A DNA stretch of 15,544 nucleotides from Candidatus Omnitrophota bacterium (GCA_028702395.1 JAQVOV010000015.1:4883-20426), one strand, 5' to 3'; shown: positions 7,108 to 14,623, counted from the stretch's first letter. Notes: a model not told the origin generated them from the letters alone. Numbers and translations are program-made.

Positions 7108-8211
7108 TTAAATAATTGTTTTTTCCGTGTCTTTGTCAAAAAAATGGATCTTACTCATATCAAAAACAAGGTCCATATCCTGATTTACCTGGGGCCTATC
7201 ATGCCCTCCAACCTTAGCAATAAGAGTATCTTTCCCGTTTGAAAGATACAAATACACTTCTGAACCCATAGGTTCAACAACTTCACATGAAAGCGTAACG
7301 ACATTTTCAGGCGGTGCTTCTGAAACAAAAAGCTTATCATATATATCTTCACTTCTTATCCCAAAGGTCACATCTTTGTTCTCGTATGCACTAATGACCT
7401 CAAACATCTGTTCTACAAGTTTAACCCTTATCCTTGGAGCCATAAAATAAAATTTTTTATCTTCCTTTATGATCTTTCCATTAATAAAATTCATTGGCGG
7501 GTTACCTATAAAACCTGCTACGAATTTATTGATAGGTTTATCATATACTGAAACAGGATCATCTACTTGATGGATAACCCCATCTTTCATGACTACTATT
7601 CTATTTCCTAAGGTCATTGCCTCCACTTGATCATGTGTAACATATATCATTGTTGTTTGAAGTTTTATATGAAGTTTGTGGATCTCTGTTCTCATTTGTC
7701 CTCTAAGTTTTGCATCCAAATTACTTAGCGGTTCATCAAATAAGAAAGCCATAGGTTTTCGTACTATAGCACGCCCTAATGCCACCCTTTGTCTTTGTCC
7801 TCCGGAAAGCTCTCTTGGTTTTCTGTTAAGAAGCATTTCTAAACCTAAAATACCTGCTGCTTCCTCTACTCTTTCCTGTATTTCAGCTTTTGGATATTTA
7901 CGTAACTTTAATCCAAATGCCATATTTTCTCCAACACTCATATGCGGATACAGGGCATAATTCTGAAAAACCATAGCAATATTCCTGTCTTTTGAAGGAA
8001 CATTATTGACAAGTCTATCCCCTATATACAGTTCACCTGATGATATGTCTTCAAGACCTGCTATCATTCTTAAAGTTGTGGATTTGCCGCAACCAGATGG
8101 TCCTACAAGAACAATAAATTCTTTGTTTTGAATACCAAGGTTAACATCTTTTACTGCATGGACATTTCCAGGGTATATTTTATTGATGTTTCTCAAACTA
8201 ACTTGTGCCAT
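7108..8211 (-). CDS. ugpC: Sugar-type ABC transporter ATP-binding protein, MalK/UgpC/MsmK family
   Basis: This cytoplasmic ATPase powers a CUT1-type importer for sugars or glycerol phosphate. The symbol is a family label, because substrate cannot be read from the ATPase alone. In 367 residues it has Walker A GPSGCGKST (37-45), Q-loop Gln83, signature LSGGQ (135-139), Walker B FLFDEP (156-161), D-loop SNLDAKL and switch His193 (VTHDQ). A C-terminal OB/TOBE regulatory domain (about 235-367) includes GIRSEDIYDKL. The ATG at 8211 is preferred because MAQVSLRNINKIY matches the family N-terminus. An in-frame TTG at 8244 would add 11 polar residues. No permease or binding-protein gene lies beside it, so it may be a shared ATPase working with transporters encoded elsewhere. 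It is the first gene of an apparent operon with the two GGDEF genes. Confidence 0.94.
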   Translation of the reverse strand: MAQVSLRNINKIYPGNVHAVKDVNLGIQNKEFIVLVGPSGCGKSTTLRMIAGLEDISSGELYIGDRLVNNVPSKDRNIAMVFQNYALYPHMSVGENMAFGLKLRKYPKAEIQERVEEAAGILGLEMLLNRKPRELSGGQRQRVALGRAIVRKPMAFLFDEPLSNLDAKLRGQMRTEIHKLHIKLQTTMIYVTHDQVEAMTLGNRIVVMKDGVIHQVDDPVSVYDKPINKFVAGFIGNPPMNFINGKIIKEDKKFYFMAPRIRVKLVEQMFEVISAYENKDVTFGIRSEDIYDKLFVSEAPPENVVTLSCEVVEPMGSEVYLYLSNGKDTLIAKVGGHDRPQVNQDMDLVFDMSKIHFFDKDTEKTII

Positions 8212-8278
8212 ATCTTTATTCTTTCGTTTGTTATTCCTGCACAAAAGGCAGTTTTGTCTTTTCTGATATATTTTAAGT

Positions 8279-8306
8279 ATTATATATTCATACGTTCAAA
8301 AGTCAA
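8279..8306 (-). promoter_or_regulatory. Sigma70-type promoter for the ABC ATPase and GGDEF operon
   Basis: On the minus strand, TTGACT (8306-8301, 5 of 6 to consensus) and a perfect TATAAT (8284-8279) are separated by 16 bp. The start of transcription would be near 8272, leaving a leader of about 60 bases to the ATG at 8211. Confidence 0.72.
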
Positions 8307-8353
8307 CTGTTATTTGAAGGGAACAAAAAACCCTAGAATTTTAACCTCAAATA

Positions 8354-8381
8354 GTAGGGGCGTATTGCAATACGCCCCTAC
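8354..8381. repeat. 28-bp perfect palindrome, GTAGGGGC family
   Basis: It is identical to the copies at 277-304 and 11224-11251. The flanks differ: CAGGAAATCG follows rather than GAAAAC, so the usual composite core is not obvious here. Confidence 0.9.
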
Positions 8382-8430
8382 AGGAAATCGTAAATTTGAA
8401 AACTCTTTCAAACCCTTTCATAGACTGAAG

Positions 8431-8465
8431 ATCCGCCAAAATTTTTATAAATTTTGGCGAGATCT
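8431..8465. repeat. Part of the CCGCC...GGCGG module, reversed, with an 11-bp perfect stem
   Basis: CGCCAAAATTT (8434-8444) and AAATTTTGGCG (8449-8459) form a perfect stem with a 4-base loop, followed by AGATCT. It matches, in reverse orientation, the right part of the modules at 11123 and 12531. It lies 10 bp past the accD stop on the minus strand. No T-run follows, so it is only a weak terminator candidate. Confidence 0.75.
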
Positions 8466-8474
8466 GACTGACGG

Positions 8475-9329
8475 CTATCTCTTATTGCTTATTAAATGAT
8501 CCATGATATGTGCTAACTTATCTCTGAGGTCTTTTCTATGAATTATCATGTCAATTAAACCATGTTCAAGTAAAAATTCAGACTTCTGAAATCCTGCCGG
8601 AAGTTTTTGCCTTATTGTTTGTTCAATTACACGTGGTCCTGTAAATCCTATCAACGCACCCGGTTCTGCTACTATTAGATCCCCTAAAGACGCAAAACTT
8701 GCGAGTATTCCAGCCATAGTAGGATTAGTCAATACTGATATAAAAAGACCTCCTGCATCATGATTTTTCGCAAGGGCCGCTGATGTTTTTACCATTTGCA
8801 TAAGGCTGAAAAGTCCTTCATACATACGCGCACCACCGCCTGAACCGGATATTATTATAACAGGGATATTGTTTTCAGTTGCATATTCGATCATTCTAGT
8901 TATTTTCTCACCTACTACAGAACCCATAGAACCCATGATAAATCTGGAATCAGTTACGCATAATGCAATGTCTATCCCTTTAACTTGCCCTGTCCCAACG
9001 ATAGCTGCATCAGTAAGACCTGTTATTTCCTGATCTGAAACAAGCTTTTCTTTATATGTTTTAGGTCCTTTGAAATCTAAAGGATCTGCACTTTTCATCT
9101 CTATGAACATCTCATTAAAAGTACCTTCGTCAATAAAAGAAGCTATCCTTTCCCTTGCACCAAGAATAAAGTGATGCTCACATTTGGTACATATACGCAT
9201 ATTTTCTTCTAATCTTTTCCTGTAAAGCATTTCCCCGCATTCAGGGCATTTAACCCATAACCCGCTTGGAATTTCTTTTTTCTTGTTAACATTGACCCTT
9301 GTTTGCTCTGGCCTTGACCAAAAAACCAT
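8475..9329 (-). CDS. accD: Acetyl-CoA carboxylase carboxyltransferase subunit beta
   Basis: AccD, with AccA, transfers the carboxyl group from carboxybiotin to acetyl-CoA, giving malonyl-CoA, the first step of fatty-acid synthesis in the cytoplasm. The 284-residue protein has the N-terminal four-cysteine zinc ribbon (Cys28, Cys31, Cys47, Cys50; WVKCPECGEMLY then CTKCEHH) and the crotonase-like carboxyltransferase core. The core includes SGSGGGARMYEG (161-172, oxyanion-hole region), TNPTMAGILASFASLGD (201-217) and AEPGALIGFTGPRVIEQT. Length is typical. AAAGGAG at ideal spacing before the ATG settles the start. accA is not in the window. Upstream is the DUF1015 gene across a 145-bp repeat spacer, and downstream is the ABC ATPase with its own promoter. 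PTMAG replaces the commoner PTTGG, a modest variation with no clear consequence. Confidence 0.96.
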   Translation of the reverse strand: MVFWSRPEQTRVNVNKKKEIPSGLWVKCPECGEMLYRKRLEENMRICTKCEHHFILGARERIASFIDEGTFNEMFIEMKSADPLDFKGPKTYKEKLVSDQEITGLTDAAIVGTGQVKGIDIALCVTDSRFIMGSMGSVVGEKITRMIEYATENNIPVIIISGSGGGARMYEGLFSLMQMVKTSAALAKNHDAGGLFISVLTNPTMAGILASFASLGDLIVAEPGALIGFTGPRVIEQTIRQKLPAGFQKSEFLLEHGLIDMIIHRKDLRDKLAHIMDHLISNKR

Positions 9330-9350
9330 ATCATCTCCTTTATCGCATGT

Positions 9351-9478
9351 TTAGCTTTCAGCTATTAGCATTCAGCTGTCAGCAAATGAACGTCCTAAAT
9401 ACCTCTTCTTCAAAAATCTCTTTTAGGACCATCCATCCTTTTATCTTTTGTCTTTTGTCTTTTATCTTATCTATCTAT
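9351..9478. repeat. Composite repeat element between DUF1015 gene and accD
   Basis: The left heptads (9351-9385) are TTAGCTT, TCAGCTA, TTAGCAT, TCAGCTG, TCAGCAA. The core is bounded by the inverted pair GTCCTAAA (9392-9399) and TTTAGGAC (9422-9429). The right heptads (9438 onward) are CTTTTAT, CTTTTGT, CTTTTGT, CTTTTAT, then degenerate units into the DUF1015 stop codon (9475-9477). Here the two arrays are of different types. Confidence 0.8.
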
Positions 9479-10755
9479 TGTCCCATTCTATTGATCACCA
9501 AGCCAGTCAACAGCTTAGGATAAAAATATGTAGACTTTTGAGGCATAACATCGCCTTGTTCTGCAACTTCAAGAACTTGTTTAGGTTTTGTAGGATTCAT
9601 CAAAAACGCTATTGTGTATTTCCCTGATCTTATATCCTCCAAAACCTCTTTTGCCTGCTTAACATATTTTACATTAGCTTCAGTAAGTTTCAAGCATAAT
9701 AATTTATTTATAACTAAACTATGCAAAACTGCTACATCAAGTCTTTTCCACTGTTTTGATCTGTTTTCAGTTATAAGACTATCTAGATCTGCCTCTTTTT
9801 TAAGAGAAATATGTAAAAATCCATTTTTTACATGTATCCCAAAATTTATTTTCTTGTCTTTTTGCATGACCTTAATAAGGTCTGAAAGACTTTTATATTT
9901 TTTTACATCAAAGATATCACCCAATTTATTTTTTAGGGTCTCTAAAGAAACATCTTTTTTTGTCTTTATAAGTCTGTGCGTCGGCCAAACGCAAACATTT
10001 GCAGGTTCGTCCAGGTTCGTGAAAAACGTCATTGCATGATCTGCCTCGCCCTTGTAACCTGGTTTTTTACTCATCAATTCTTTATAATTACAGGCAACGG
10101 TATATCTATGATGTCCATCTGCAATAACAACTTTTTTATCTTTCATGATCTTCTGTATGATAGCTATTCTTTTTTTGCAGTGTAAAGGCCAAAATCTATG
10201 TGTAACATTATCAATAGTTACATCTATCATAGGTTTTTGACTTTTCATAACACCGTTCAAGATATCTGTTATTTTATTTTCTTTTTCCTCATACAAACAA
10301 AAAACAGGACTTAAATTGCTTTTAACTTGTTTAATGAGTTTCATTCTATCAATTTTAGGGCCCGCATGTGTTTTTTCATGAGGCAAAACTATCTTTTTAG
10401 AAAAATCCGTTGCTTCCATTAAAGAAAAAAATCCTACTCTTGTTTTCTTTTTCCCCTTATCACTATACGTCATTGTATAAATATAAATAGCATCTTTTTT
10501 ATCTTCAACTAAAGTTCTATCTTTTAGCCAAGCATCAAGTTGTTTTTTTGCTCTTGTATATTTGTTATTACTCGCCGTATCACCTTTTTCTTCTTTTGGA
10601 AGAATAAGACGAATTACATTAATAGGGTTCATTTGATAAAAAGCATCTCTTTGTTCTTGTGAAATAACATCATAAGGAGGTGCAACTACATTTTTAAAAT
10701 CATCAATTATCTTCGGGTTATATATAACCCCTTTAAACCCTTTAATTTTCGGCAT
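9475..10755 (-). CDS. DUF1015 family protein (ParB/SerK-like)
   Basis: This 426-residue soluble protein with no signal peptide or membrane segment is recognised as DUF1015 from its conserved blocks. They are an N-terminal VVAPPYDVISQEQRD (23-37) with NPINVIRLILP, then HEKTHAGPKIDR (126-137), SPVFCLYEE (149-157) and VVIADGHHRYTVA (209-221). The DGHHR block is the ParB/sulfiredoxin-fold signature, and archaeal relatives with it include an ADP-dependent free serine kinase. The cellular role of bacterial DUF1015 is not settled, and serine or small-molecule kinase activity here is only an inference from the fold. The ATG follows GAAAGGAAAAA. It lies between a zinc-ribbon gene and accD, and this context does not point to a pathway. 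Family call is firm; function is open. Confidence 0.9.
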   Translation of the reverse strand: MPKIKGFKGVIYNPKIIDDFKNVVAPPYDVISQEQRDAFYQMNPINVIRLILPKEEKGDTASNNKYTRAKKQLDAWLKDRTLVEDKKDAIYIYTMTYSDKGKKKTRVGFFSLMEATDFSKKIVLPHEKTHAGPKIDRMKLIKQVKSNLSPVFCLYEEKENKITDILNGVMKSQKPMIDVTIDNVTHRFWPLHCKKRIAIIQKIMKDKKVVIADGHHRYTVACNYKELMSKKPGYKGEADHAMTFFTNLDEPANVCVWPTHRLIKTKKDVSLETLKNKLGDIFDVKKYKSLSDLIKVMQKDKKINFGIHVKNGFLHISLKKEADLDSLITENRSKQWKRLDVAVLHSLVINKLLCLKLTEANVKYVKQAKEVLEDIRSGKYTIAFLMNPTKPKQVLEVAEQGDVMPQKSTYFYPKLLTGLVINRMGQ

Positions 10756-10781
10756 TTTTTCCTTTCGTTATTTTTTATAAA

Positions 10782-10809
10782 GTAGGGGCAATTCATGAAT
10801 TGCCCCTAC
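10782..10809. repeat. 28-bp perfect palindrome, GTAGGGGC family with CAATTC arms
   Basis: Each half is GTAGGGGCAATTCA and its reverse complement, the same as the copy at 15388-15415. It begins 6 bp after the FmdB-like stop codon and fills most of the 60-bp gap. On the minus strand the stem is followed by TTTATAAAAAA, so it might act as a weak transcription terminator. Confidence 0.88.
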
Positions 10810-10815
10810 ACCTTT

Positions 10816-11073
10816 TTAAGCATTTTTATCATTACACTGGCATCCCTTACAACCGGAATCCCCTTTTTTATCAGAAGAACACCCGTTCGTTTTATTCTTA
10901 TAATCAGTCTGATAAAATCCTGTCCCTTTGAAAATAAGACCTGCTCCTCCGCTTATAAGTCTTTGTACTTTACCTTTACATTTTGGACACTTCTTTAAAG
11001 CCGGAGCTTTTATACTCTGGAACTCTTCAAATTTATGACCACATTTATCACATTCATATTCGTATGTCGGCAT
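10816..11073 (-). CDS. FmdB-family zinc-ribbon protein
   Basis: This 85-residue protein has an N-terminal regulatory-type zinc ribbon: MPTYEYECDKCGHKFEEF, with Cys8 and Cys11, then Cys29 and Cys32 (KKCPKCKGKV). This is the FmdB/CxxC_CXXC_SSSS family, widespread but functionally obscure. It was named from a putative regulator near formamidase or formylmethanofuran dehydrogenase genes. A short glycine-rich stretch follows (LISGGAGLIFKGTGFYQTDY), typical of the family. The tail then carries four more cysteines in a polar context (GCSSDKKGDSGCKGCQCNDKNA), which could bind another metal or be disordered. The ATG follows AAAGGATAGAAAG. It sits downstream of dnaJ in the same direction, a fairly common neighbourhood for such proteins, but a chaperone role is not shown. 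Confidence 0.9.
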   Translation of the reverse strand: MPTYEYECDKCGHKFEEFQSIKAPALKKCPKCKGKVQRLISGGAGLIFKGTGFYQTDYKNKTNGCSSDKKGDSGCKGCQCNDKNA

Positions 11074-11122
11074 CTTTCTATCCTTTATAAAATGTTTAAG
11101 TAAAAAGGTAAAAGTAAAAAGT

Positions 11123-11182
11123 CCGCCACTTTTTATTTGTTAGTGGCGAGATCTCGCCAAAATTTTGCAAATTTTGGCGGAT
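11123..11182. repeat. 60-bp CCGCC...GGCGGAT module (nested insertion)
   Basis: The outer ends CCGCCA and TGGCGG are complementary, and inside are the palindromes GGCGAGATCTCGCC and CCAAAATTTTGCAAATTTTGG-like sequence. The spacer at 211-262 has the same flanks joined directly without this module, so it behaves as an insertion. Related copies are at 12531-12586 and, partial and reversed, at 8431-8465. Confidence 0.8.
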
Positions 11183-11223
11183 AAAAAATCTGTTTTCATT
11201 GTGGTGTCTTTTTTTGTTTCTTC

Positions 11224-11251
11224 GTAGGGGCGTATTGCAATACGCCCCTAC
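11224..11251. repeat. 28-bp perfect palindrome, GTAGGGGC family
   Basis: It is identical to 277-304 and 8354-8381, with the shared GAAAAC flank on the right. Confidence 0.9.
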
Positions 11252-11329
11252 GAAAACCACGTTCAGGACCTTCCACACTTTTACCTTTTACCTTTTTCCT
11301 TTTTACTTATATTCTCTATTAACGCTCTC

Positions 11330-12463
11330 TTACATAAACATATTCTTTATCTTATCAACAAAACTTGCTGATTGAGGATTAACATCCTCACCGCACAGGT
11401 CAGCAAATTCTTTAAGTTTTTGTTTCTGTTTGTCATTCAGTTTTGTAGGTGTTTCAACAACGACTTTGCACAATTGGTCACCTCTGCCTGAATAATTCAG
11501 ATGAGGAACACCTTTGGCTTTAAGTCTGAATATCTTCCCGCTTTGAGTGCCTTCTGGTACTTTCATCTTTACTGTTCCCTCTAAAGTAGGAACATCTATT
11601 TCCCCGCCAAAAACTGCCGTTGGAAAAGATATCGGCACCTGACAATACAGATCATCCTCATGTCTTTCGAAGATATCATTCTCTTTAACATATATATCAA
11701 CATAAAGATCTCCTCTTGGAGCACCATTTTCACCAACTTCACCTTCACCTGTCATACGAAGCCTTGTTCCGTCGCTAACTCCTTTAGGGATATTTACGTT
11801 GATCTTCTTTTGTTTTTTTACTTTTCCTGTTCCCCTGCATTTAGTACAAGGATCCGTTATAATTGTTCCTTTACCATTACAAGTTGAACACGTCCTTGCC
11901 ATACTAAAAAATCCGTTACTGACACGAACCTGCCCTTGGCCATTACAGGTTGAGCACTTCTTAGAAGAAGTCCCTTTTTTAGCTCCTGTTCCATCACATT
12001 CATCACAACTTTCAGCTCTGTTAAGCACAATAGTCTTATGTGCTCCAAAAGCAGCTTCTTTAAGTTCTAAATCAACCTTACATTGCAGGCTGGATCCTCT
12101 TCGTGAACCTCTGCCTGAGCTTCCACCTCCAAAAATATCTGAGAAACCTCCTCCACCGAACAATCCTTCAAAAAGATCTGAAAAATCATTTGCATGAGTA
12201 AAGTTTTCCCATTGAAAACCTCCGCCGCCAAAAGCATTTCTCATACCTTCATGTCCAAACTGGTCATAGGTAGAACGTTTTTGCTTATCACTTAAAACTT
12301 CATATGCTTCTGAAATTTCCTTGAACTTCTCTTCAGCACCTTTATCTCCGTCATTTCTATCAGGATGATATTTCATTGCAAGTTTTCGATAGGCAGATTT
12401 TATTTCCTGATCAGTAGCATTTTTACCGACCCCTAACAACTCGTAATAATCTTTTTTAGCCAT
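11330..12463 (-). CDS. dnaJ: Chaperone protein DnaJ (Hsp40)
   Basis: DnaJ delivers unfolded proteins to DnaK and stimulates its ATPase. The 377-residue protein is a complete type I DnaJ: a J domain (about 4-70) with HPD at 33-35, and a Gly/Phe-rich linker (about 78-118). The zinc domain has four CxxCxGxG-type repeats (CDECDGTG 153-160, CSTCNGQG 170-177, CSTCNGKG 192-199, CTKCRGTG 206-213). C-terminal substrate-binding beta domains follow (about 217-350), containing GDLYVDIYV and FPTAVFGGEIDVPTLEG. Length is standard. The ATG follows AAAGGGAACAA. It lies downstream of dnaK in the usual gene order, but a roughly 250-bp repeat-rich gap intervenes, so it may be transcribed separately. No clear promoter or CIRCE operator was found in that gap. 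Confidence 0.98.
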   Translation of the reverse strand: MAKKDYYELLGVGKNATDQEIKSAYRKLAMKYHPDRNDGDKGAEEKFKEISEAYEVLSDKQKRSTYDQFGHEGMRNAFGGGGFQWENFTHANDFSDLFEGLFGGGGFSDIFGGGSSGRGSRRGSSLQCKVDLELKEAAFGAHKTIVLNRAESCDECDGTGAKKGTSSKKCSTCNGQGQVRVSNGFFSMARTCSTCNGKGTIITDPCTKCRGTGKVKKQKKINVNIPKGVSDGTRLRMTGEGEVGENGAPRGDLYVDIYVKENDIFERHEDDLYCQVPISFPTAVFGGEIDVPTLEGTVKMKVPEGTQSGKIFRLKAKGVPHLNYSGRGDQLCKVVVETPTKLNDKQKQKLKEFADLCGEDVNPQSASFVDKIKNMFM

Positions 12464-12502
12464 TTGTTCCCTTTATATATTGTTCAAGGAAAAAGGTAAA
12501 AG

Positions 12503-12522
12503 CCTGCCTGCCGGCAGGCAAG
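12503..12522. repeat. 20-bp CCTGCC...GGCAGG palindromic insertion
   Basis: TGCCTGCC and its complement GGCAGGCA (12505-12520) form a perfect 16-bp palindrome. The corresponding site at 11099-11127 lacks these 20 bp but is otherwise the same. AG occurs on both sides (12501-12502 and 12521-12522), consistent with a 2-bp duplication. Confidence 0.75.
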
Positions 12523-12628
12523 TAAAAAGTCCGCCTATTTTCTTTGATCGCGAGATCTCGCCAAAATTGTATAAATTTTGGCGGATAAAAAATCTAGAAT
12601 ATCATTGTGGAATCTTTTCTTTTTCTTT

Positions 12629-12649
12629 GTAGGGGCGTATTGCCCCTAC
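12629..12649. repeat. Shortened GTAGGGGC-family palindrome, 21 bp
   Basis: GTAGGGGC and GCCCCTAC are kept, but the middle is GTATT only. Seven bases of the 28-bp form are missing, consistent with deletion between two GC dinucleotides. Confidence 0.85.
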
Positions 12650-12712
12650 GAAAACCTAATCTAGGACATTCCACCCTTTTATCTTTGTTCTTTTATCTTT
12701 TATCTTAAACCC

Positions 12713-14623
12713 TTATTTGCTCGTTTTCTCGTCATCCTCAACTTTATAATCAGCATCTACAACATCTTCTTCTTTGTTTGCACTGCCGGATTGCCCTCCT
12801 GGCGTAGGTCCTGACTGAGGGCCACCTTGTGTTTGCCCTTGACCTTGAGATTGTGCCTGTGCTTTTGCCTGTGCTTCCTTATATATTTCTTCTGCGAACT
12901 TATGAGATACCTTCTGCAGTTCTTCCTGCTTTTTCTTGATATCTTCTATATTATCACCTTTTAGTGCTTCTTTTAATGCATTTAAAGCTGCTTCTATTTT
13001 CTTTTTTTCATCAGCAGTAGCTTTATCTCCATTTTCCTTTAAGCTTTTTTCTACAGAATAAGCGAGCGTATCTGCAGTATTTTTTATCTCAACCTCTTCT
13101 TTTTTCTTTTTATCTGTTTCAGCGAACTGCTCTGCTGATTTTACAAGTTTATCTATTTCCTCTTTTGATAGTTTCGTAGGAGCAGTTACTCTTATTGAAT
13201 GTTCTTTACCTGTACCAACATCTTTTGCGTGTACATGTACAATTCCATTCGCATCAATATCAAAAGTAACTTCTATCTGCGGAACACCTCTTGGTGCAGG
13301 CGGAATACCTTCAAGATTGAATTGTCCAAGTTCAGTATTATCTTTAGCAAATTCTCTTTCTCCCTGAAGAACTTTAATAGTAACTGCAGGTTGATTATCC
13401 TGTGCTGTAGAAAATGTCTGGCTCTTTTTTGTTGGTATAGTAGTATTTCTTTCTATAAGTTTTGTTGTTACTCCGCCTAAAGTTTCAATACCTAAAGACA
13501 AAGGTGTAACATCAAGTAAAAGAACATCTTTTGTATCACCTTTTATGATAGACCCTTGAACTGCAGCACCCATAGCAACACATTCCATAGGATCAATACC
13601 TCTTTCTATTTTCTGACCGACATAATCCTCTACAAATTTCTGTATAACAGGCATTCTTGTAGGACCGCCAACCATTATTACTTTATCAATACCTGAAGAT
13701 TGCAATCCAGCATCTTTCATTGCGTGTTCCAAAGGTTCCTTGCATCTATTAACTATACTCATAACAAGATCTTCTAGTTTAGCTCTATTTATAGTCATTG
13801 TAAGGTGTTTAGGTCCTGTTTGGTCAGCCGTAATATATGGAAGGTTTATGTCAGTTGAAATAGAACTTGAAAGTTCTATTTTAGCTTTTTCAGCAGCTTC
13901 TCTTAATCTTTGCATAGCCATTTTATCATTATTAAGGTCCACTCCGCTTTCTGCTTTATACTGACTGACAATATAATCAACCAAAACAGCATCCATATCT
14001 CTACCGCCAAGTTGTGTATCCCCGCTAGTTGCAAGAACTTTAAATCCGCCTTCTTCCCACATTTCCATTATTGTTACATCCAATGTTCCTCCGCCGAAAT
14101 CAAAGACCATTATCTTTAACTCTTTTCCTACTTTGTTAAGACCATATGCAAGACATGCTGCTGTAGGTTCATTAAGTATCCTTAGAACATTCAGCCCTGC
14201 TATTTCTCCTGCATCTTTTGTTGCTTGTCTTTGATTGTCATTGAAATAAGCCGGTACTGTTATAACTGCATCTGTAACAGTTTCCCCAAGATAATTTTCC
14301 GCATCAGATTTTACTTTCTGCAAAATAAATGCTGATATCTGCTGTGGAGTGAATTCCTGGTTCTTTATTTTAAATTTATAATCACTACCCATTTTCCTTT
14401 TTGCTCCTGAAATAGTCCCTTCCGGATTTATTGCTGCTTGTCTTTTAGCAGGTTCACCAACAAGTTTCTGCCCATCTTTTGTAAAAGCCACATATGATGG
14501 GAACGCTTTCCCGCTTGATATTCCAGCACCTTCTGCACTTGGAATAATAGCCGGTCTATCATTGTCCATGAAAGCACACGCTGAATTTGACGTACCAAGA
14601 TCAATTCCTATTACCTTACTCAT
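12713..14623 (-). CDS. dnaK: Chaperone protein DnaK (Hsp70)
   Basis: This ATP-driven chaperone folds and protects cytoplasmic proteins with DnaJ and GrpE. The 636 residues show the complete family pattern: phosphate-1 motif IGIDLGTSNSACA (5-17), TVPAYFNDNQRQATKDA (122-138), ILNEPTAACLAYG (149-161), phosphate-2 VFDFGGGTLDV (173-183) and adenosine motif MVGGPTRMP (317-325). The conserved interdomain linker VLLLDVTPLSLG (367-378) leads into the beta-sandwich peptide-binding domain and helical lid. The tail is Gln/Gly/Pro-rich (QAQSQGQGQTQGG onward) and ends in the usual acidic segment containing VVDADYKVEDDE. The ATG follows GGAGGAGAACAAAA, a very strong ribosome site. It lies 115 bp after grpE, with an inverted heptad element between them. 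No CIRCE operator is visible nearby. Confidence 0.98.
   Translation of the reverse strand: MSKVIGIDLGTSNSACAFMDNDRPAIIPSAEGAGISSGKAFPSYVAFTKDGQKLVGEPAKRQAAINPEGTISGAKRKMGSDYKFKIKNQEFTPQQISAFILQKVKSDAENYLGETVTDAVITVPAYFNDNQRQATKDAGEIAGLNVLRILNEPTAACLAYGLNKVGKELKIMVFDFGGGTLDVTIMEMWEEGGFKVLATSGDTQLGGRDMDAVLVDYIVSQYKAESGVDLNNDKMAMQRLREAAEKAKIELSSSISTDINLPYITADQTGPKHLTMTINRAKLEDLVMSIVNRCKEPLEHAMKDAGLQSSGIDKVIMVGGPTRMPVIQKFVEDYVGQKIERGIDPMECVAMGAAVQGSIIKGDTKDVLLLDVTPLSLGIETLGGVTTKLIERNTTIPTKKSQTFSTAQDNQPAVTIKVLQGEREFAKDNTELGQFNLEGIPPAPRGVPQIEVTFDIDANGIVHVHAKDVGTGKEHSIRVTAPTKLSKEEIDKLVKSAEQFAETDKKKKEEVEIKNTADTLAYSVEKSLKENGDKATADEKKKIEAALNALKEALKGDNIEDIKKKQEELQKVSHKFAEEIYKEAQAKAQAQSQGQGQTQGGPQSGPTPGGQSGSANKEEDVVDADYKVEDDEKTSK

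Larger units (their letters stand above)
11097..11309. repeat. Composite repeat element between dnaJ and the zinc-ribbon gene
   Basis: The left array is AGTAAAA-type (11097-11122). The CCGCC...GGCGGAT module (11123-11182) sits inside it. The core starts CATTGTGG (near 11197), holds the palindrome (11224-11251) and ends CAGGACCTTCCAC (11264-11276). The right array, CTTTTAC-type (11278-11309), is the reverse complement of the left. This is the most complete element in the window. Confidence 0.85.
12486..12707. repeat. Composite repeat element between dnaK and dnaJ
   Basis: The left GGTAAAA-type array is interrupted by a 20-bp CCTGCC palindrome (12503-12522) and then the CCGCC...GGCGGAT module (12531-12586). 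The core is bounded by CATTGTGGAATCTTTT (12603-12618) and CTAGGACATTCCAC (12661-12674), with GTGGAA and TTCCAC as complementary ends. The shortened palindrome lies between them. The right array (12676-12707) is CTTTTAT, CTTTGTT, CTTTTAT, CTTTTAT and begins 5 bp past the dnaK stop. Confidence 0.85.

Noticed and set aside
8128..8499. Plus-strand reading frame of 123 codons across the accD-ABC ATPase spacer
   Set aside because: It crosses the ABC ATPase start, its promoter and the palindrome, and shows no protein-like pattern or family motif.
10782..10809. Firm intrinsic terminator after the zinc-ribbon gene
   Set aside because: The same palindrome occurs in places and orientations unrelated to gene ends, and the T-run after the stem is short, so it is kept as a repeat with only a possible terminator role.
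11096..11278. Minus-strand reading frame of 60 codons in the dnaJ-FmdB spacer
   Set aside because: It is entirely repeat sequence (module plus palindrome) with no conserved domain.
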